A stretch of DNA of 64,000 bases from Bifidobacterium callimiconis (GCF_003952005.1 NZ_QXGJ01000008.1:110429-174428); one strand, 5' to 3'; positions 42,999-50,561 are shown, numbered from the stretch's first letter. The notes: generated from the letters alone by a model not told the origin. A program made the numbers and translations.

Positions 42999-44251
42999 CC
43001 ATTACCCCCATAAAGCCCTTGCTCGTTATCATTTTTTGATGACTTTGTCAGGTTTGGAGCGGTAGCACTCACTACATCTCCTTCATTAAGACCGCTGAGA
43101 ATTACTATGGATGTGCCATCAGAAGCACCTAGTTTGACAGTAGTTGCCGTAAACTGTGTACCTTCTTTCTTCAGAACAGAGCCTGTCCCCAAGCGGCCTG
43201 CAACCGAGGTGATCGGCAGTAACAGTGCATCGGATATGGCCGGGGCTGAAATTACGGAGACAGCGGACTGGCCGACTCGTGCCTCCGACTCTCTTGGAAG
43301 GAGACATTGCACCGTTCCGGATTGCAATGAATCTGAATTAGCATTGGCATCTGCCACAGATACAATACGATTTAATTGCGTAAAGTCCGCCGAGAGTAAG
43401 GCACTATTAATGCCTTCCGTCGCGCCTTGGAATGAGGAGGATTCTCCTTCCGGCTGGATCTCCTCTTTATCGGTGTCTTCATTATCGGCAAGAGGCACAT
43501 ATTCATCTTCACCAGAAGCATCCGCTTGATCATCCTCGTTTGGGGAGGCAGGGGACTCTTCTTCGGAAGGGGTATTTATTCGGGATTGGGACCGAGGTTC
43601 CTCTTGCTCGGTTTTCGGCTCACCATCATTTGACGATTGCTCTTCATCGTTGGTCTGCGCGTCATCATCATTACCTGTGGTTACTATATCCGCCATTTCT
43701 ACTACAGCTAAACAATCAGTAGGACCATCCGCATCCGTAACTTGAAATCTCCCATGCAGTACCGTCCCGACTTGCGCTGTTTTCAATAACTTGGTGGCGT
43801 CTACATTTACCGACATTCCAGCATACGTAATGGTAAATAACGGATAATGTGACGAAACCATGTTGTCCGCGATAACGGCAGTAACCAATCCGTCGACCGG
43901 AGCGATTACGCTCTGCCGATCGACGTATCCTAAAATACTTCCGGATTTCACATAATCATTCGTTTTAACGATTGAGTGGAACCAGCCCCCATTCGACGAA
44001 AGAACCGCAAACGGTTGAGCAACTTGAACGGTACCGGTTGAGGAAACTACAGGAGTGAGGGTTCCTTTGGTCACTGTAGCCGTTTGTTTTGTTAAGAGCC
44101 GAGATGCATACCCTGATTCTGCAGTCTGATTCCCAGCATTAGCTTGCATAACATGTACATAGGCATATGTACATAGCGAAGCAACTAAAGCAAAAATTGC
44201 AATACAACTCAGTATGACTTTCACTCTCCGACGAACCACCCTATGTGACAT
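42995..44251 (-). CDS. Membrane-anchored HlyD/RND-type adaptor protein of the ABC exporter (418 aa)
   Basis: The N-terminal transmembrane anchor is at about 10-30. A biotinyl-lipoyl-like segment follows (SSTGTVQVAQPFAVLSSNGG, GYVDRQSVIAPVDGLVTAVI). An unusually long Glu/Asp/Ser-rich disordered stretch of about 90 residues comes next, then a beta-barrel-like C-terminal part (GTSIVILSGLNEGDVVSATA). Adaptors of this kind join MacB-type permeases in Gram-positive export systems. I prefer ATG 44251 over the GTG six bases upstream. The gene is divergent from the first secreted-protein gene and shares a regulatory region with it. Confidence 0.83.
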   Translation of the reverse strand: MSHRVVRRRVKVILSCIAIFALVASLCTYAYVHVMQANAGNQTAESGYASRLLTKQTATVTKGTLTPVVSSTGTVQVAQPFAVLSSNGGWFHSIVKTNDYVKSGSILGYVDRQSVIAPVDGLVTAVIADNMVSSHYPLFTITYAGMSVNVDATKLLKTAQVGTVLHGRFQVTDADGPTDCLAVVEMADIVTTGNDDDAQTNDEEQSSNDGEPKTEQEEPRSQSRINTPSEEESPASPNEDDQADASGEDEYVPLADNEDTDKEEIQPEGESSSFQGATEGINSALLSADFTQLNRIVSVADANANSDSLQSGTVQCLLPRESEARVGQSAVSVISAPAISDALLLPITSVAGRLGTGSVLKKEGTQFTATTVKLGASDGTSIVILSGLNEGDVVSATAPNLTKSSKNDNEQGLYGGNG

Positions 44252-44320
44252 ATACACCGCCTATTTCCATTTCCTAAGACAGTGTGAGTCAAATTGATAA
44301 CGATGCTCAAGCCGATCAAT

Positions 44321-44350
44321 GTCTTTGTCCTCTAAAAAGAGGACAAAGAC
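44321..44350. promoter_or_regulatory. Perfect 12-bp inverted repeat (operator 1)
   Basis: Arms GTCTTTGTCCTC (44321-44332) and its complement (44339-44350). The core GTCC-N10-GGAC is the same as in operator 2. It sits 10 bp upstream of a promoter (TTGCCA at 44361, 16 bp, CATAAT at 44383) for the secreted-protein gene and in the divergent region of the exporter genes. Confidence 0.75.
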
Positions 44351-44360
44351 ATTCAACGAG

Positions 44361-44388
44361 TTGCCATCACGCAGGAAGAGAACATAAT
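44361..44388 (+). promoter_or_regulatory. Predicted promoter of secreted protein 1
   Basis: A -35 TTGCCA, a 16-bp spacer and a -10 CATAAT. The transcription start would be near 44395, which places operator 1 at about -60. Confidence 0.6.
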
Positions 44389-44417
44389 CAAAAAGAAAAT
44401 TGACAGAGAGTAAAAAA

Positions 44418-44792
44418 ATGAACAGGAAAGTATTTTCTTCCATAATAACCATTACGAGCATTGTTCTGGCTCTGCTCTTCCCCTCCATAGCCAACGCGGC
44501 CACATATCGGGTCACCGGCGAGCTGAATACAGGCGGATCGCTAGTGCAATATTCAACATTCCGATACCATTCCCGAGGAACAGCCGGACTTGGCATTACG
44601 TACAGCGTAACAGGATACAGCCGTTTTGGGTTACGAAGTACGAACGGAAGCCAGATAACATCTTCACTCCTATACGACTCACCTAAATATCAGTCATGGG
44701 GAACCGTGGCATCTGGCCACTATGCCTTAAACGGTCGAATGACTGCAATACATGCAGGCAATCGTTATTGGCAAGGATACTTAATATTGTGA
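44418..44792 (+). CDS. Small secreted protein 1, bacteriocin- or pheromone-like (124 aa)
   Basis: A Sec signal peptide (MNRKVFSSIITITSIVLALL, ending ANA) precedes a mature part of 97 residues starting ATYRV. The mature part has no Cys, is rich in Ser, Gly, Thr and Tyr, and contains GSLVQYSTF, YQSWGTVASG and YALNGRM. It is about two-thirds identical to the protein at 47030-47407. The start is ATG 44418 with a weak AGAGAG upstream; a TTG 18 bases earlier is unlikely. I do not recognise the family. Neighbouring exporter and two-component genes suggest a regulated antimicrobial or signalling protein. It lacks the composition of lactococcin 972-type bacteriocins. Confidence 0.8.
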   Translation: MNRKVFSSIITITSIVLALLFPSIANAATYRVTGELNTGGSLVQYSTFRYHSRGTAGLGITYSVTGYSRFGLRSTNGSQITSSLLYDSPKYQSWGTVASGHYALNGRMTAIHAGNRYWQGYLIL

Positions 44793-44840
44793 TTCAAATC
44801 ATTAGACAAATCGGAATATAAACATCAGTAAGGAGCAATA

Positions 44841-45011
44841 ATGGCCCGAGTGATTCTTGCCGCCATCTTGTCAATAACTTTGCCTTCCGCGCCAATCATC
44901 AATTCAGAAACGAATTATGCGATGGCAGAGCAGACTACCGCCGCCGAAACCCGACATCCTACACATTGCCCTCCGCTGCTGATTGTTTTAAAGAAGTGCC
45001 CTCGTCAATAA
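44841..45011 (+). CDS. Short exported peptide ORF (56 aa)
   Basis: TAAGGAG stands five bases before the ATG. The peptide has a hydrophobic N-terminal stretch (MARVILAAILSITLPSAPII) resembling a signal sequence, then a 27-residue tail with two Cys (positions 43 and 53) near its end. The ORF follows secreted protein 1 on the same strand after 48 bp and overlaps the 3' end of the convergent histidine-kinase gene by 53 bp. It could be a peptide pheromone, immunity peptide or second bacteriocin chain. Nothing in it can be assigned to a family. Confidence 0.5.
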   Translation: MARVILAAILSITLPSAPIINSETNYAMAEQTTAAETRHPTHCPPLLIVLKKCPRQ

Positions 45012-45855
45012 GCGGCATACTGATTTTCAACACCCAAGCTCCATCTTCACAACAAAACGACCAACTGCCACCCAATGATTCAAGAACCTCGATCTTGGAA
45101 GTCAGTCCGGCTCCCGATCGAGGTTTTTTGTTAAAGAATTCAATGTCGGACAGATCATTGACTTGATATATATCGATGTGCATATCACTAAGCCTTACGC
45201 GAACTTCATAAAAGTTACTCTCAGCAGAGCAATGAAAGGCAATATTCGAGTAAATCTCCCGCAAAAGTTCCAATATAAAATCTCGAACATCATCGGATAC
45301 GCATATATCAGGGATACTGTTCTTTAATATGGATTTACCGTTAAACCCCAGCATTCGCAGCTGCCTGTCGCCAATTCGCATCTGATCGGCAAGAGACTGC
45401 TCAAACCCTTGATGATACTCAGCTCTCCTCTGCCTTACATCAATCGTAGGTTCATTCAGCACGGTAACAACATCCCGCGTTTCACGCAGAGCTTCCATCA
45501 AAGAACCAGATATCTCTTTATCCAAATCCTGACTTGAGGACGATGAGTCCCTTGAGCGAAGAAGCAATACACTATAAGCGATCCGATTGGAAATCGATTC
45601 ATGAATGCGCTCGGCAAGTTCATTTCTAACATGCAAATCATTTAATGAAGCATGCATCTTCTCTGATCTGACCCTATTTATTTCAATACACTTCTTCTCC
45701 TGCTCAATTCTTACAGTTAGTCCCGCGGCAGATGCAAAACAAAGCAATCCAATACCATACAACGAAGATCCAGCCGCCCTTATATCTTCAATATCATATA
45801 AAATACAGGAGGCCAACCATGCAATTACGATAGCAACTAGACAGGTAATTCTCAT
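44959..45855 (-). CDS. Sensor histidine kinase, NarL/HPK7-like (298 aa)
   Basis: Two short N-terminal transmembrane helices (about 3-20 and 28-48) lead into a coiled stretch and an H-box around His85 (ELAERIHESISNRIAYS). The C-terminal ATPase domain has an N-box-like ELLREIYSNIAFHC and a G-box-like SGAGLTSKIEVLESLGG. This is the HisKA_3 layout that partners with LuxR-type regulators. It overlaps the preceding membrane-protein gene by four bases. It should phosphorylate the response regulator at 46171-46869 in answer to an external signal, perhaps the secreted proteins. Confidence 0.85.
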   Translation of the reverse strand: MRITCLVAIVIAWLASCILYDIEDIRAAGSSLYGIGLLCFASAAGLTVRIEQEKKCIEINRVRSEKMHASLNDLHVRNELAERIHESISNRIAYSVLLLRSRDSSSSSQDLDKEISGSLMEALRETRDVVTVLNEPTIDVRQRRAEYHQGFEQSLADQMRIGDRQLRMLGFNGKSILKNSIPDICVSDDVRDFILELLREIYSNIAFHCSAESNFYEVRVRLSDMHIDIYQVNDLSDIEFFNKKPRSGAGLTSKIEVLESLGGSWSFCCEDGAWVLKISMPLIDEGTSLKQSAAEGNV

Positions 45856-46178
45856 TGATCTCTTTGAAGAGCAAAAATACAGAATAATGCCAGCAGAACA
45901 CCCTCGAGTTGTGCCAAACCGGTATCAAAAGGAAGAAGTTCACAAAACACATATAAGGATATGATTCCAAACGAGAAATGTTTTGCAGAAAACGGAAGCA
46001 AAGCAACCAATACCATGTACAGTATTGATAATAAAATTGCGATGATTCCGGACACAGGGTACAGAATCCATTCGACTACGGCTGAAATCTCTACAAAGGA
46101 GACTGCCAACAGTATATAGATTACGTTTCGACTTTTAAATATTTCTTTCATAAAACCAATCCACGATGCTCTATTCAT
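45852..46178 (-). CDS. Small membrane protein, possible sensor subunit of the kinase (108 aa)
   Basis: Three or four hydrophobic helices fill residues 15-103. The gene overlaps the response-regulator gene by 8 bp and the kinase gene by 4 bp, so the three are co-translated. The kinase has only two short helices, so this protein may supply the rest of the membrane sensor. That would make it a split version of the usual N-terminal sensor domain (inference). No family is recognised. Confidence 0.75.
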   Translation of the reverse strand: MNRASWIGFMKEIFKSRNVIYILLAVSFVEISAVVEWILYPVSGIIAILLSILYMVLVALLPFSAKHFSFGIISLYVFCELLPFDTGLAQLEGVLLALFCIFALQRDQ

Positions 46179-46869
46179 TTCGGAAGCTCAACCATGCCAC
46201 AACGGCTTCGGTCTTATTTCTGGCTCCAAGCTTTTTAAAAGCCCGTTCCTGCAAAGTTCTAATCGAAGTCTCCCCAATACCGAGTTCCTTCGCGATTGCT
46301 TTTCTGCTTTTCCCACAAACGCTGAGATCCATGACCTCCATCTCCCTACGGGAAAGGCTACGACACCGCAATGGCTCATCTCCATCGGCCGTTAAACGGC
46401 GATGGGATTCAATGGCGGTTTCGGAGAATGCAGCATCGGCTATACGCCCGTTAGCCAAGGAAACAATAGCCTCACAAATCTTTTCTATATCTTCTTTTCC
46501 GATTAGACCTTGTGCTCCGGCCTCTCGCGCAGAGTATCGATACATCTCTAAGCTAAACGACGTAACTCCCAATATGGCTACCCTGTCGGTGGCGGCTCTC
46601 ACCTGTCGGCAAACAGATAATCCGCTCATTCCCTCCAGCGACATATCAACGATCAACACATCCGGCCGCGAACGCGCACTTAAACAAAGATCCACGGCGC
46701 TTCTTCCGTCAACGACTTTCCATAGAATTCGACATTCTTCTAGATATCTCTCAATTAGGGTCGCCAAAGCCATTAGGCTCAATCGATCATTATCGACAAT
46801 GCCAATCGTGAAGCTTTTACTGTCATACAAATGAGTGGACACACCGACCCCTTTGTTCTCACTAGCCAT
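46171..46869 (-). CDS. LuxR/NarL-family response regulator (232 aa)
   Basis: The receiver domain has its acidic pair at Asp26/Asp28 (VDNDR) and the phosphorylated Asp at 75 (VLIVDMSLEGMSG). The C-terminal LuxR helix-turn-helix reads LSRREMEVMDLSVCGKSRKA and then IGETSIRTLQERAFKKLGAR. It is the cognate regulator of the downstream kinase. The gene is divergent from secreted protein 2, with operator 2 between them. It most likely binds the GTCC-N10-GGAC operators and activates both secreted-protein genes; the spacing supports this, but binding is not shown. Confidence 0.9.
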   Translation of the reverse strand: MASENKGVGVSTHLYDSKSFTIGIVDNDRLSLMALATLIERYLEECRILWKVVDGRSAVDLCLSARSRPDVLIVDMSLEGMSGLSVCRQVRAATDRVAILGVTSFSLEMYRYSAREAGAQGLIGKEDIEKICEAIVSLANGRIADAAFSETAIESHRRLTADGDEPLRCRSLSRREMEVMDLSVCGKSRKAIAKELGIGETSIRTLQERAFKKLGARNKTEAVVAWLSFRNE

Positions 46870-46923
46870 CTTTAAGAAATTTCCACCATGAATTAACTTC
46901 CAATTTTAACAAGCTCCAATTAT

Positions 46924-46949
46924 CTCTGTCCACTTTTTTGAGGACAGAG
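46924..46949. promoter_or_regulatory. Inverted repeat (operator 2)
   Basis: Arms CTCTGTCC (46924-46931) and GGACAGAG (46942-46949) with a 10-bp centre. It shares the GTCC-N10-GGAC core with operator 1. It sits 13 bp upstream of a likely -35 (TTGCAA at 46963; -10 CATCAT at 46986). Confidence 0.72.
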
Positions 46950-46962
46950 GAGTGGAGATTTT

Positions 46963-46991
46963 TTGCAAGGGGGTGCTACGCGACGCATCAT
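46963..46991 (+). promoter_or_regulatory. Predicted promoter of secreted protein 2
   Basis: TTGCAA, a 17-bp spacer and CATCAT, a weak -10 consistent with dependence on an activator at operator 2. Confidence 0.5.
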
Positions 46992-47029
46992 CGACGTGTC
47001 GCAATTCAGCCGAAGAAGGAGAGTTCGCA

Positions 47030-47407
47030 ATGAAGACAAAACGTATCATGACTGTACTTGTAGCTTGCTTGGCACTGATGCTGGGAGCACCGGCCGCAGC
47101 AAATGCCGCTACCTACAGCGTCTCCGGACAGCTTAATGCCGGAGGACAGCTTGTCCAATACTCCACGTTCCGAAGCCACACCCGTGGCACTGCGGGTCTG
47201 CGCATCACAGAGAACGTAAGCGGAACCAGCCGGTTCGGTCTGCGTAACACCTCCGGTTCTCAGGTAACCAGCAGCCTGTCGTTCACTTCGCCGTCGTACC
47301 AGTCCTGGGGAACGGTCGCCGCGGGCCGTTATGCGCTTAATGGCCGCATGATTTCAGCTCATGTATCCATGCCCGTTTATCAGTGGCGCGGCACACTCAC
47401 GCTGTAA
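47030..47407 (+). CDS. Small secreted protein 2, bacteriocin- or pheromone-like (125 aa)
   Basis: A signal peptide (MKTKRIMTVLVACLALMLGA, ending ANA) is followed by a 99-residue mature protein beginning ATYSV. It shares QLVQYSTFR, RGTAGL, SRFGLR, YQSWGTVA and YALNGRM with secreted protein 1. AAGGAGAG stands seven bases before ATG 47030, a stronger ribosome site than that of its relative. Like its relative it lacks Cys and looks beta-rich. The two differ mostly near positions that could specify targets. A hairpin follows the gene, then a lipoprotein gene. Confidence 0.85.
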   Translation: MKTKRIMTVLVACLALMLGAPAAANAATYSVSGQLNAGGQLVQYSTFRSHTRGTAGLRITENVSGTSRFGLRNTSGSQVTSSLSFTSPSYQSWGTVAAGRYALNGRMISAHVSMPVYQWRGTLTL

Positions 47408-47423
47408 CCTCCCGGCAAAATAT

Positions 47424-47448
47424 GGGGGATCTCGTTTCGAGATCCCCC
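47424..47448. terminator. Strong hairpin after secreted protein 2
   Basis: An 11-bp perfect stem, GGGGGATCTCG (47424-47434) and complement (47438-47448), with a TTT loop. No T-run follows, so it may attenuate rather than stop transcription into the lipoprotein gene. Confidence 0.6.
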
Positions 47449-47468
47449 TCTACCGTTATGAAGAGAAA

Positions 47469-48065
47469 ATGACCAAATATAACTTGAAAAGAATTCAGCA
47501 TCTGCTTTTTTGCCTCGTGCTACTACCATGCATGTTCTTATCCGGTTGCGGAATCCCGGCAACCAATGATCGGGCCAAAGAAGATAAGACTTCAGCAAAT
47601 GTTCAAAATCAGAATTCGGATTCGTCCGCAGATTCCAGTAGCACCGGCAGCATTCCCACTATGACGTGGGAAAAGTCCAATGAAGAATATCAGAACACTG
47701 TTAGCACATTCCCATTTACACTGCGCAATGGCGACAGCTTCCCTAACAACATGTCCGACGATGGAGGAAAATCAACCCTTTACGCTGAAGGATGGGGACA
47801 GGATCAGGCTTACTTTTATTGGGAATGTTCGACGGAACGATACATATTGGACAATCACCAAACAGATAGTGCAGGCACACAGGAGGCACTCAATGATCTC
47901 AGGAAAATGACGGAAACGAACTGGTATAAAACCTATATAGAAGACCCCGACAACAATTTCGTCAACGATGTAATCACCCCCGCCGGACTGGGAGACGTAT
48001 CAATGCTACAGGAATTTTATCAGAGCGATTGCATCTGGTATAGAAAAATAAATAACATCAATTAA
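47469..48065 (+). CDS. Lipoprotein of unknown function (198 aa)
   Basis: The start at 47469 gives a lipoprotein signal with lipobox LSGC (Cys27). A Ser/Asn/Asp-rich linker to about residue 60 and an acidic domain rich in Trp, Tyr and Asn follow. Two further Cys occur (in WECSTERY and near the C-terminus, SDCIWY) and could form a disulfide. There is no family I recognise. Position after secreted protein 2 suggests immunity or surface binding of that protein (inference). The upstream frame is open but lacks a signal sequence in the right place. Confidence 0.75.
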   Translation: MTKYNLKRIQHLLFCLVLLPCMFLSGCGIPATNDRAKEDKTSANVQNQNSDSSADSSSTGSIPTMTWEKSNEEYQNTVSTFPFTLRNGDSFPNNMSDDGGKSTLYAEGWGQDQAYFYWECSTERYILDNHQTDSAGTQEALNDLRKMTETNWYKTYIEDPDNNFVNDVITPAGLGDVSMLQEFYQSDCIWYRKINNIN

Positions 48066-48089
48066 AAATTGAATTATGGCTGCACACGC

Positions 48090-48201
48090 ACGGCGGTGCT
48101 GTGGCTCGCGTTCAATGTGGTGCTTATGGGCGGCAGGGGTCTGGCCAATGGGCTCAGGGCGCGGTCGGATGCCTGGATGCGGTGACGCGAAGACGAGGCT
48201 G
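48090..48201 (+). pseudogene. Right 112-bp repeat: duplicate of the MATE gene 3' end
   Basis: In frame it encodes the last residues of the MATE protein with small changes (SNGLRARSDTWMR becomes ANGLRARSDAWMR), then a stop. There is no start, so this is a gene remnant marking the far island boundary. It may be the original chromosomal end of the MATE gene. Confidence 0.85.
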
Positions 48202-48321
48202 GTTCACGATTTGCGCGGCTCTTTGAATCGTGAACTGGTTTTGACGCCTGCCGCTACGTAATTGCAACATTTGGGGGCGGTTACAGAGTTCACGATTTGC
48301 CGGGGGTGGAAAATCGTGAAC
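48202..48321. repeat. Two tandem hairpins with GTTCACGATT/AATCGTGAAC arms
   Basis: Copy 1 arms are at 48202-48211 and 48226-48235; copy 2 arms at 48288-48297 and 48312-48321. Both have 10-bp perfect arms and a 14-nt spacer, while the spacer sequences differ. They lie between the MATE remnant and glnD. Confidence 0.75.
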
Positions 48322-48341
48322 TGGAAACTGGAAGGGGGAGA

Positions 48342-48395
48342 TCCCTCCCCTCAGTCCGCCGTTTGGCGGACAGCTCCCCTCCCAAGGAGGGGAGT
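48342..48395. repeat. CTCCCCTCAGTC hairpin repeat downstream of glnD
   Basis: CTCCCCTCAGTC, stem GTCCGCC/GGCGGAC, then CTCCCCTCCCAAGGAGGGGAG. It may act as a transcription end for glnD. Confidence 0.7.
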
Positions 48396-48418
48396 CAAAG
48401 GGGTTGAGGCGCCTAGAA

Positions 48419-50263
48419 TCACGCCTTGGCGCGTACGGCGGCGGCGCGGGCGGCGGAGTACATGGCGCCCACCAGGGCGGCACGCCACTTGGACCAGCCG
48501 TACTTCTTAGTGATGGTCTCCCCCGCCGTCGCACCCAACGACGAACCGTCGGCGCGCGTCAGATCGAACAGCATGTCAAGCATGATCGGATCATTGCCCA
48601 GCCGTGCGGCCAGCTCGCTCACAGCCGCATCGTCATCCGGGCTCTTGCTCGACGCGAAATCGGACAGGGTCAGATGCTCACGCACCAACGTGGTCGTCAT
48701 GTCGATCTGCTCCTGCGGGAAACCCATACGCTTCATGATCACCGGCACATGGCGCGCACCCTCGGCCGCATGGTCGCTGATGCGCGGGCGCTTGCCGATG
48801 TCATGCAGAATACCGGCCATGAGAAGCACTGTGTAATGCTCGTCGTCGTAGCGCTCGCCGGTCGGCGACGTGCGTTCAAGCCGCGCGGTCACCTCGAGCA
48901 TATGCCGGTCAATGGTGTACCGGTGCGCAGCGGACACGGACGGACGGTTGCGAATACCCAGCCATTCAGGAATCCAATGGCCCGGAATATCAACGAAGTC
49001 AAGCTCCTCCCACACTCGTAGCAACGCCGAACCGGTGGCCAGCAGTCGCACGAACGCGGCGCGGCTGTCCGCATCCCAGTCACGGTCATGAATCGGGCAG
49101 CGCTTGAGATTGGCGAGCGTACCGGGGGCAATGGGCAGGTCGTTCTCGGCGGCGGCCACGGCCACACGCAGAGCGAGCGTGCCATCCTTGCTCGGATCCA
49201 CGCCGGGAGCAAGCACCGCCTCGCCCTCGTGCCGTGCCACATCAGGCGCGATCACGTCGAACGTCGGCGCCTCACGACGTCCACCGCCACGCGGCTGGAA
49301 GATCTGGAAGAACGAGAACCGCGGCTGCTCGTGCGTGAGCGAATGCGCGGCACGCGACGCTGTGGAATCCAAGGCGAACGCAATACGCCGACCGTAGCGC
49401 GCAAGAATCGTCTGCATGTTCTCGATCGACTCGGCGGCACGCTGATCCTCATCGGGAATGGTCGGATCGCTCAGGCCCATCATGCGCGCCACGTCCACCT
49501 GATAGGCGGGCAGCAGCAGGTTCGTATCCTTGTTCGCGGCCAGATGGATGCAGTCGCGCACATCGAGCAGATGTTCCACAGCGTCGTCGTAGCTGCCGTG
49601 CGGACGATCGGCCAGCCATGACGTGGCGAGCGCGGAGACGAGTACGGTGTCGCGCAGTCCGCCGCGCGCCTCCTTGATGTCGGGCTGGTTCAGATACGGC
49701 AGTTGGCCGAAACGGTCGAAGCGCTGTTTGGCGGAGTCGGTGAGTTCGGGCAGGCGTTTGCGCGCGGCCTTGCGCCAGCGCTCGCGGATCGAGTCGGCGG
49801 TTCTACGGATCAGTTCGGTGTCGCCGGCCACGGGCAGCACGTCGAGCCAGCCCATGGCGGCGGGCAGATCGCTGTCGGTGACGGCTTCGCACTGCTGGCG
49901 TGTGCGCACGGAATGGTCGAGGTCGAGTCCGGAATCCCAGAGCGGATACCAGAGTTTGTCAGCGAGAGTGGTCACGTTGTGGTCGTTGATCGCGTGCGGA
50001 TCGTAGATGATGACCAGGTCGAGGTCCGAGCAGGGGCCGATCTGCCGGCGGGCGAGCGAGCCGACGGCGGCGAGACCGATGCCGTGGTCGGGTGCGTCGG
50101 AGCCCATGGATTCGAGGGAGTCGTGCCAGAGTTGTTTGAGTGATTCAAGGACGATTTCCACACGCTTGGCGCGTTTTGCGGCACCGTTTCGGTAGACGCC
50201 GTCGTCATCGGGCTGGCTGACTGCCACCAGTCGTGTTTTGAGCCCATCAACCGCAGAAGCCAA
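48419..50263 (-). CDS. glnD: Bifunctional [protein-PII] uridylyl-/adenylyltransferase and removing enzyme (614 aa)
   Basis: The nucleotidyltransferase motif is GSLAR at 68-72 with SDLDL (Asp80, Asp82). A GlnD-type helical region follows (NQPDIKEARGGLRDT), then an HD phosphohydrolase motif GILHDIGKRP in the last quarter. It modifies PII in response to nitrogen status; in actinobacteria the group is usually AMP. It is shorter than E. coli GlnD (about 890 residues) because the C-terminal ACT domains are absent. The start is TTG at 50263 with AAGGAG five bases upstream. glnB and amtB lie upstream on the same strand but are separated by a terminator and repeats. Confidence 0.92.
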   Translation of the reverse strand: MASAVDGLKTRLVAVSQPDDDGVYRNGAAKRAKRVEIVLESLKQLWHDSLESMGSDAPDHGIGLAAVGSLARRQIGPCSDLDLVIIYDPHAINDHNVTTLADKLWYPLWDSGLDLDHSVRTRQQCEAVTDSDLPAAMGWLDVLPVAGDTELIRRTADSIRERWRKAARKRLPELTDSAKQRFDRFGQLPYLNQPDIKEARGGLRDTVLVSALATSWLADRPHGSYDDAVEHLLDVRDCIHLAANKDTNLLLPAYQVDVARMMGLSDPTIPDEDQRAAESIENMQTILARYGRRIAFALDSTASRAAHSLTHEQPRFSFFQIFQPRGGGRREAPTFDVIAPDVARHEGEAVLAPGVDPSKDGTLALRVAVAAAENDLPIAPGTLANLKRCPIHDRDWDADSRAAFVRLLATGSALLRVWEELDFVDIPGHWIPEWLGIRNRPSVSAAHRYTIDRHMLEVTARLERTSPTGERYDDEHYTVLLMAGILHDIGKRPRISDHAAEGARHVPVIMKRMGFPQEQIDMTTTLVREHLTLSDFASSKSPDDDAAVSELAARLGNDPIMLDMLFDLTRADGSSLGATAGETITKKYGWSKWRAALVGAMYSAARAAAVRAKA

Positions 50264-50295
50264 TTGTTCTCCTTAGAGAGTAGGTGGTTGGGAAG

Positions 50296-50312
50296 TTTTT
50301 TTTGGGGGGGGG
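50296..50312. promoter_or_regulatory. T8-G9 homopolymer pair upstream of glnD
   Basis: Eight T followed by nine G lie about 35 bp upstream of the glnD TTG start, in the promoter or leader region. Length variation here could alter glnD expression. Confidence 0.5.
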
Positions 50313-50367
50313 ATTTTAGGGATTTTAGGGATTGAGGAAAGGTTGGGATTGGGGAGTTTTGGGGTTG

Positions 50368-50520
50368 GGCCCTCCCTCAGTCACGCTTGGCGTGACAGCG
50401 TCCCGCAAGAATGGACGGCCTGTGGCCGGCCTTCCTTCTGGTTCGCCTGTCGGCTCACCTGAGTCCTAAAAACGCCGCTGGCGTTTTCTTAACGGACTCA
50501 GCCTCCCTGGGAGGGAGCAC
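50368..50520. repeat. Compound CCTCCCTCAGTC hairpin repeat
   Basis: Starts CCTCCCTCAGTC with stem GTCACGC/GCGTGAC; contains CAAGAATGGACGGCC, then GAGTCC and GGACTC flanking AAACGCC/GGCGTTT; ends CTCCCTGGGAGGGAGCACG. Same modules as 32782-33000. Confidence 0.72.
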
Positions 50521-50561
50521 GAAAAAAGAGGCAGGGAGCACGAAGAGAAGAGACGGGTATG

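Larger units (their letters stand above)
41010..48089. mobile_element. Genomic island with exporter, two-component system and secreted small proteins
   Basis: About 7.1 kb lies between the 112-bp direct repeats and is visibly AT-richer than both flanks. Cargo is an ABC exporter set, two homologous secreted proteins, a short exported peptide, a histidine kinase/response regulator pair and a lipoprotein. No integrase, transposase or terminal inverted repeats are visible, so the mechanism of insertion is unknown. Duplication of a gene 3' end is a classic outcome of integration at that end. Confidence 0.75.

Noticed and set aside
44418..47407. Lactococcin 972-type bacteriocins
   Set aside because: The context (small secreted proteins plus a transporter) is similar, but the mature sequences lack the family's pattern and no DUF1430 protein is present.
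40898..48201. Insertion sequence or prophage explanation for the island
   Set aside because: No transposase, integrase, terminal inverted repeats or phage genes were seen between the direct repeats.
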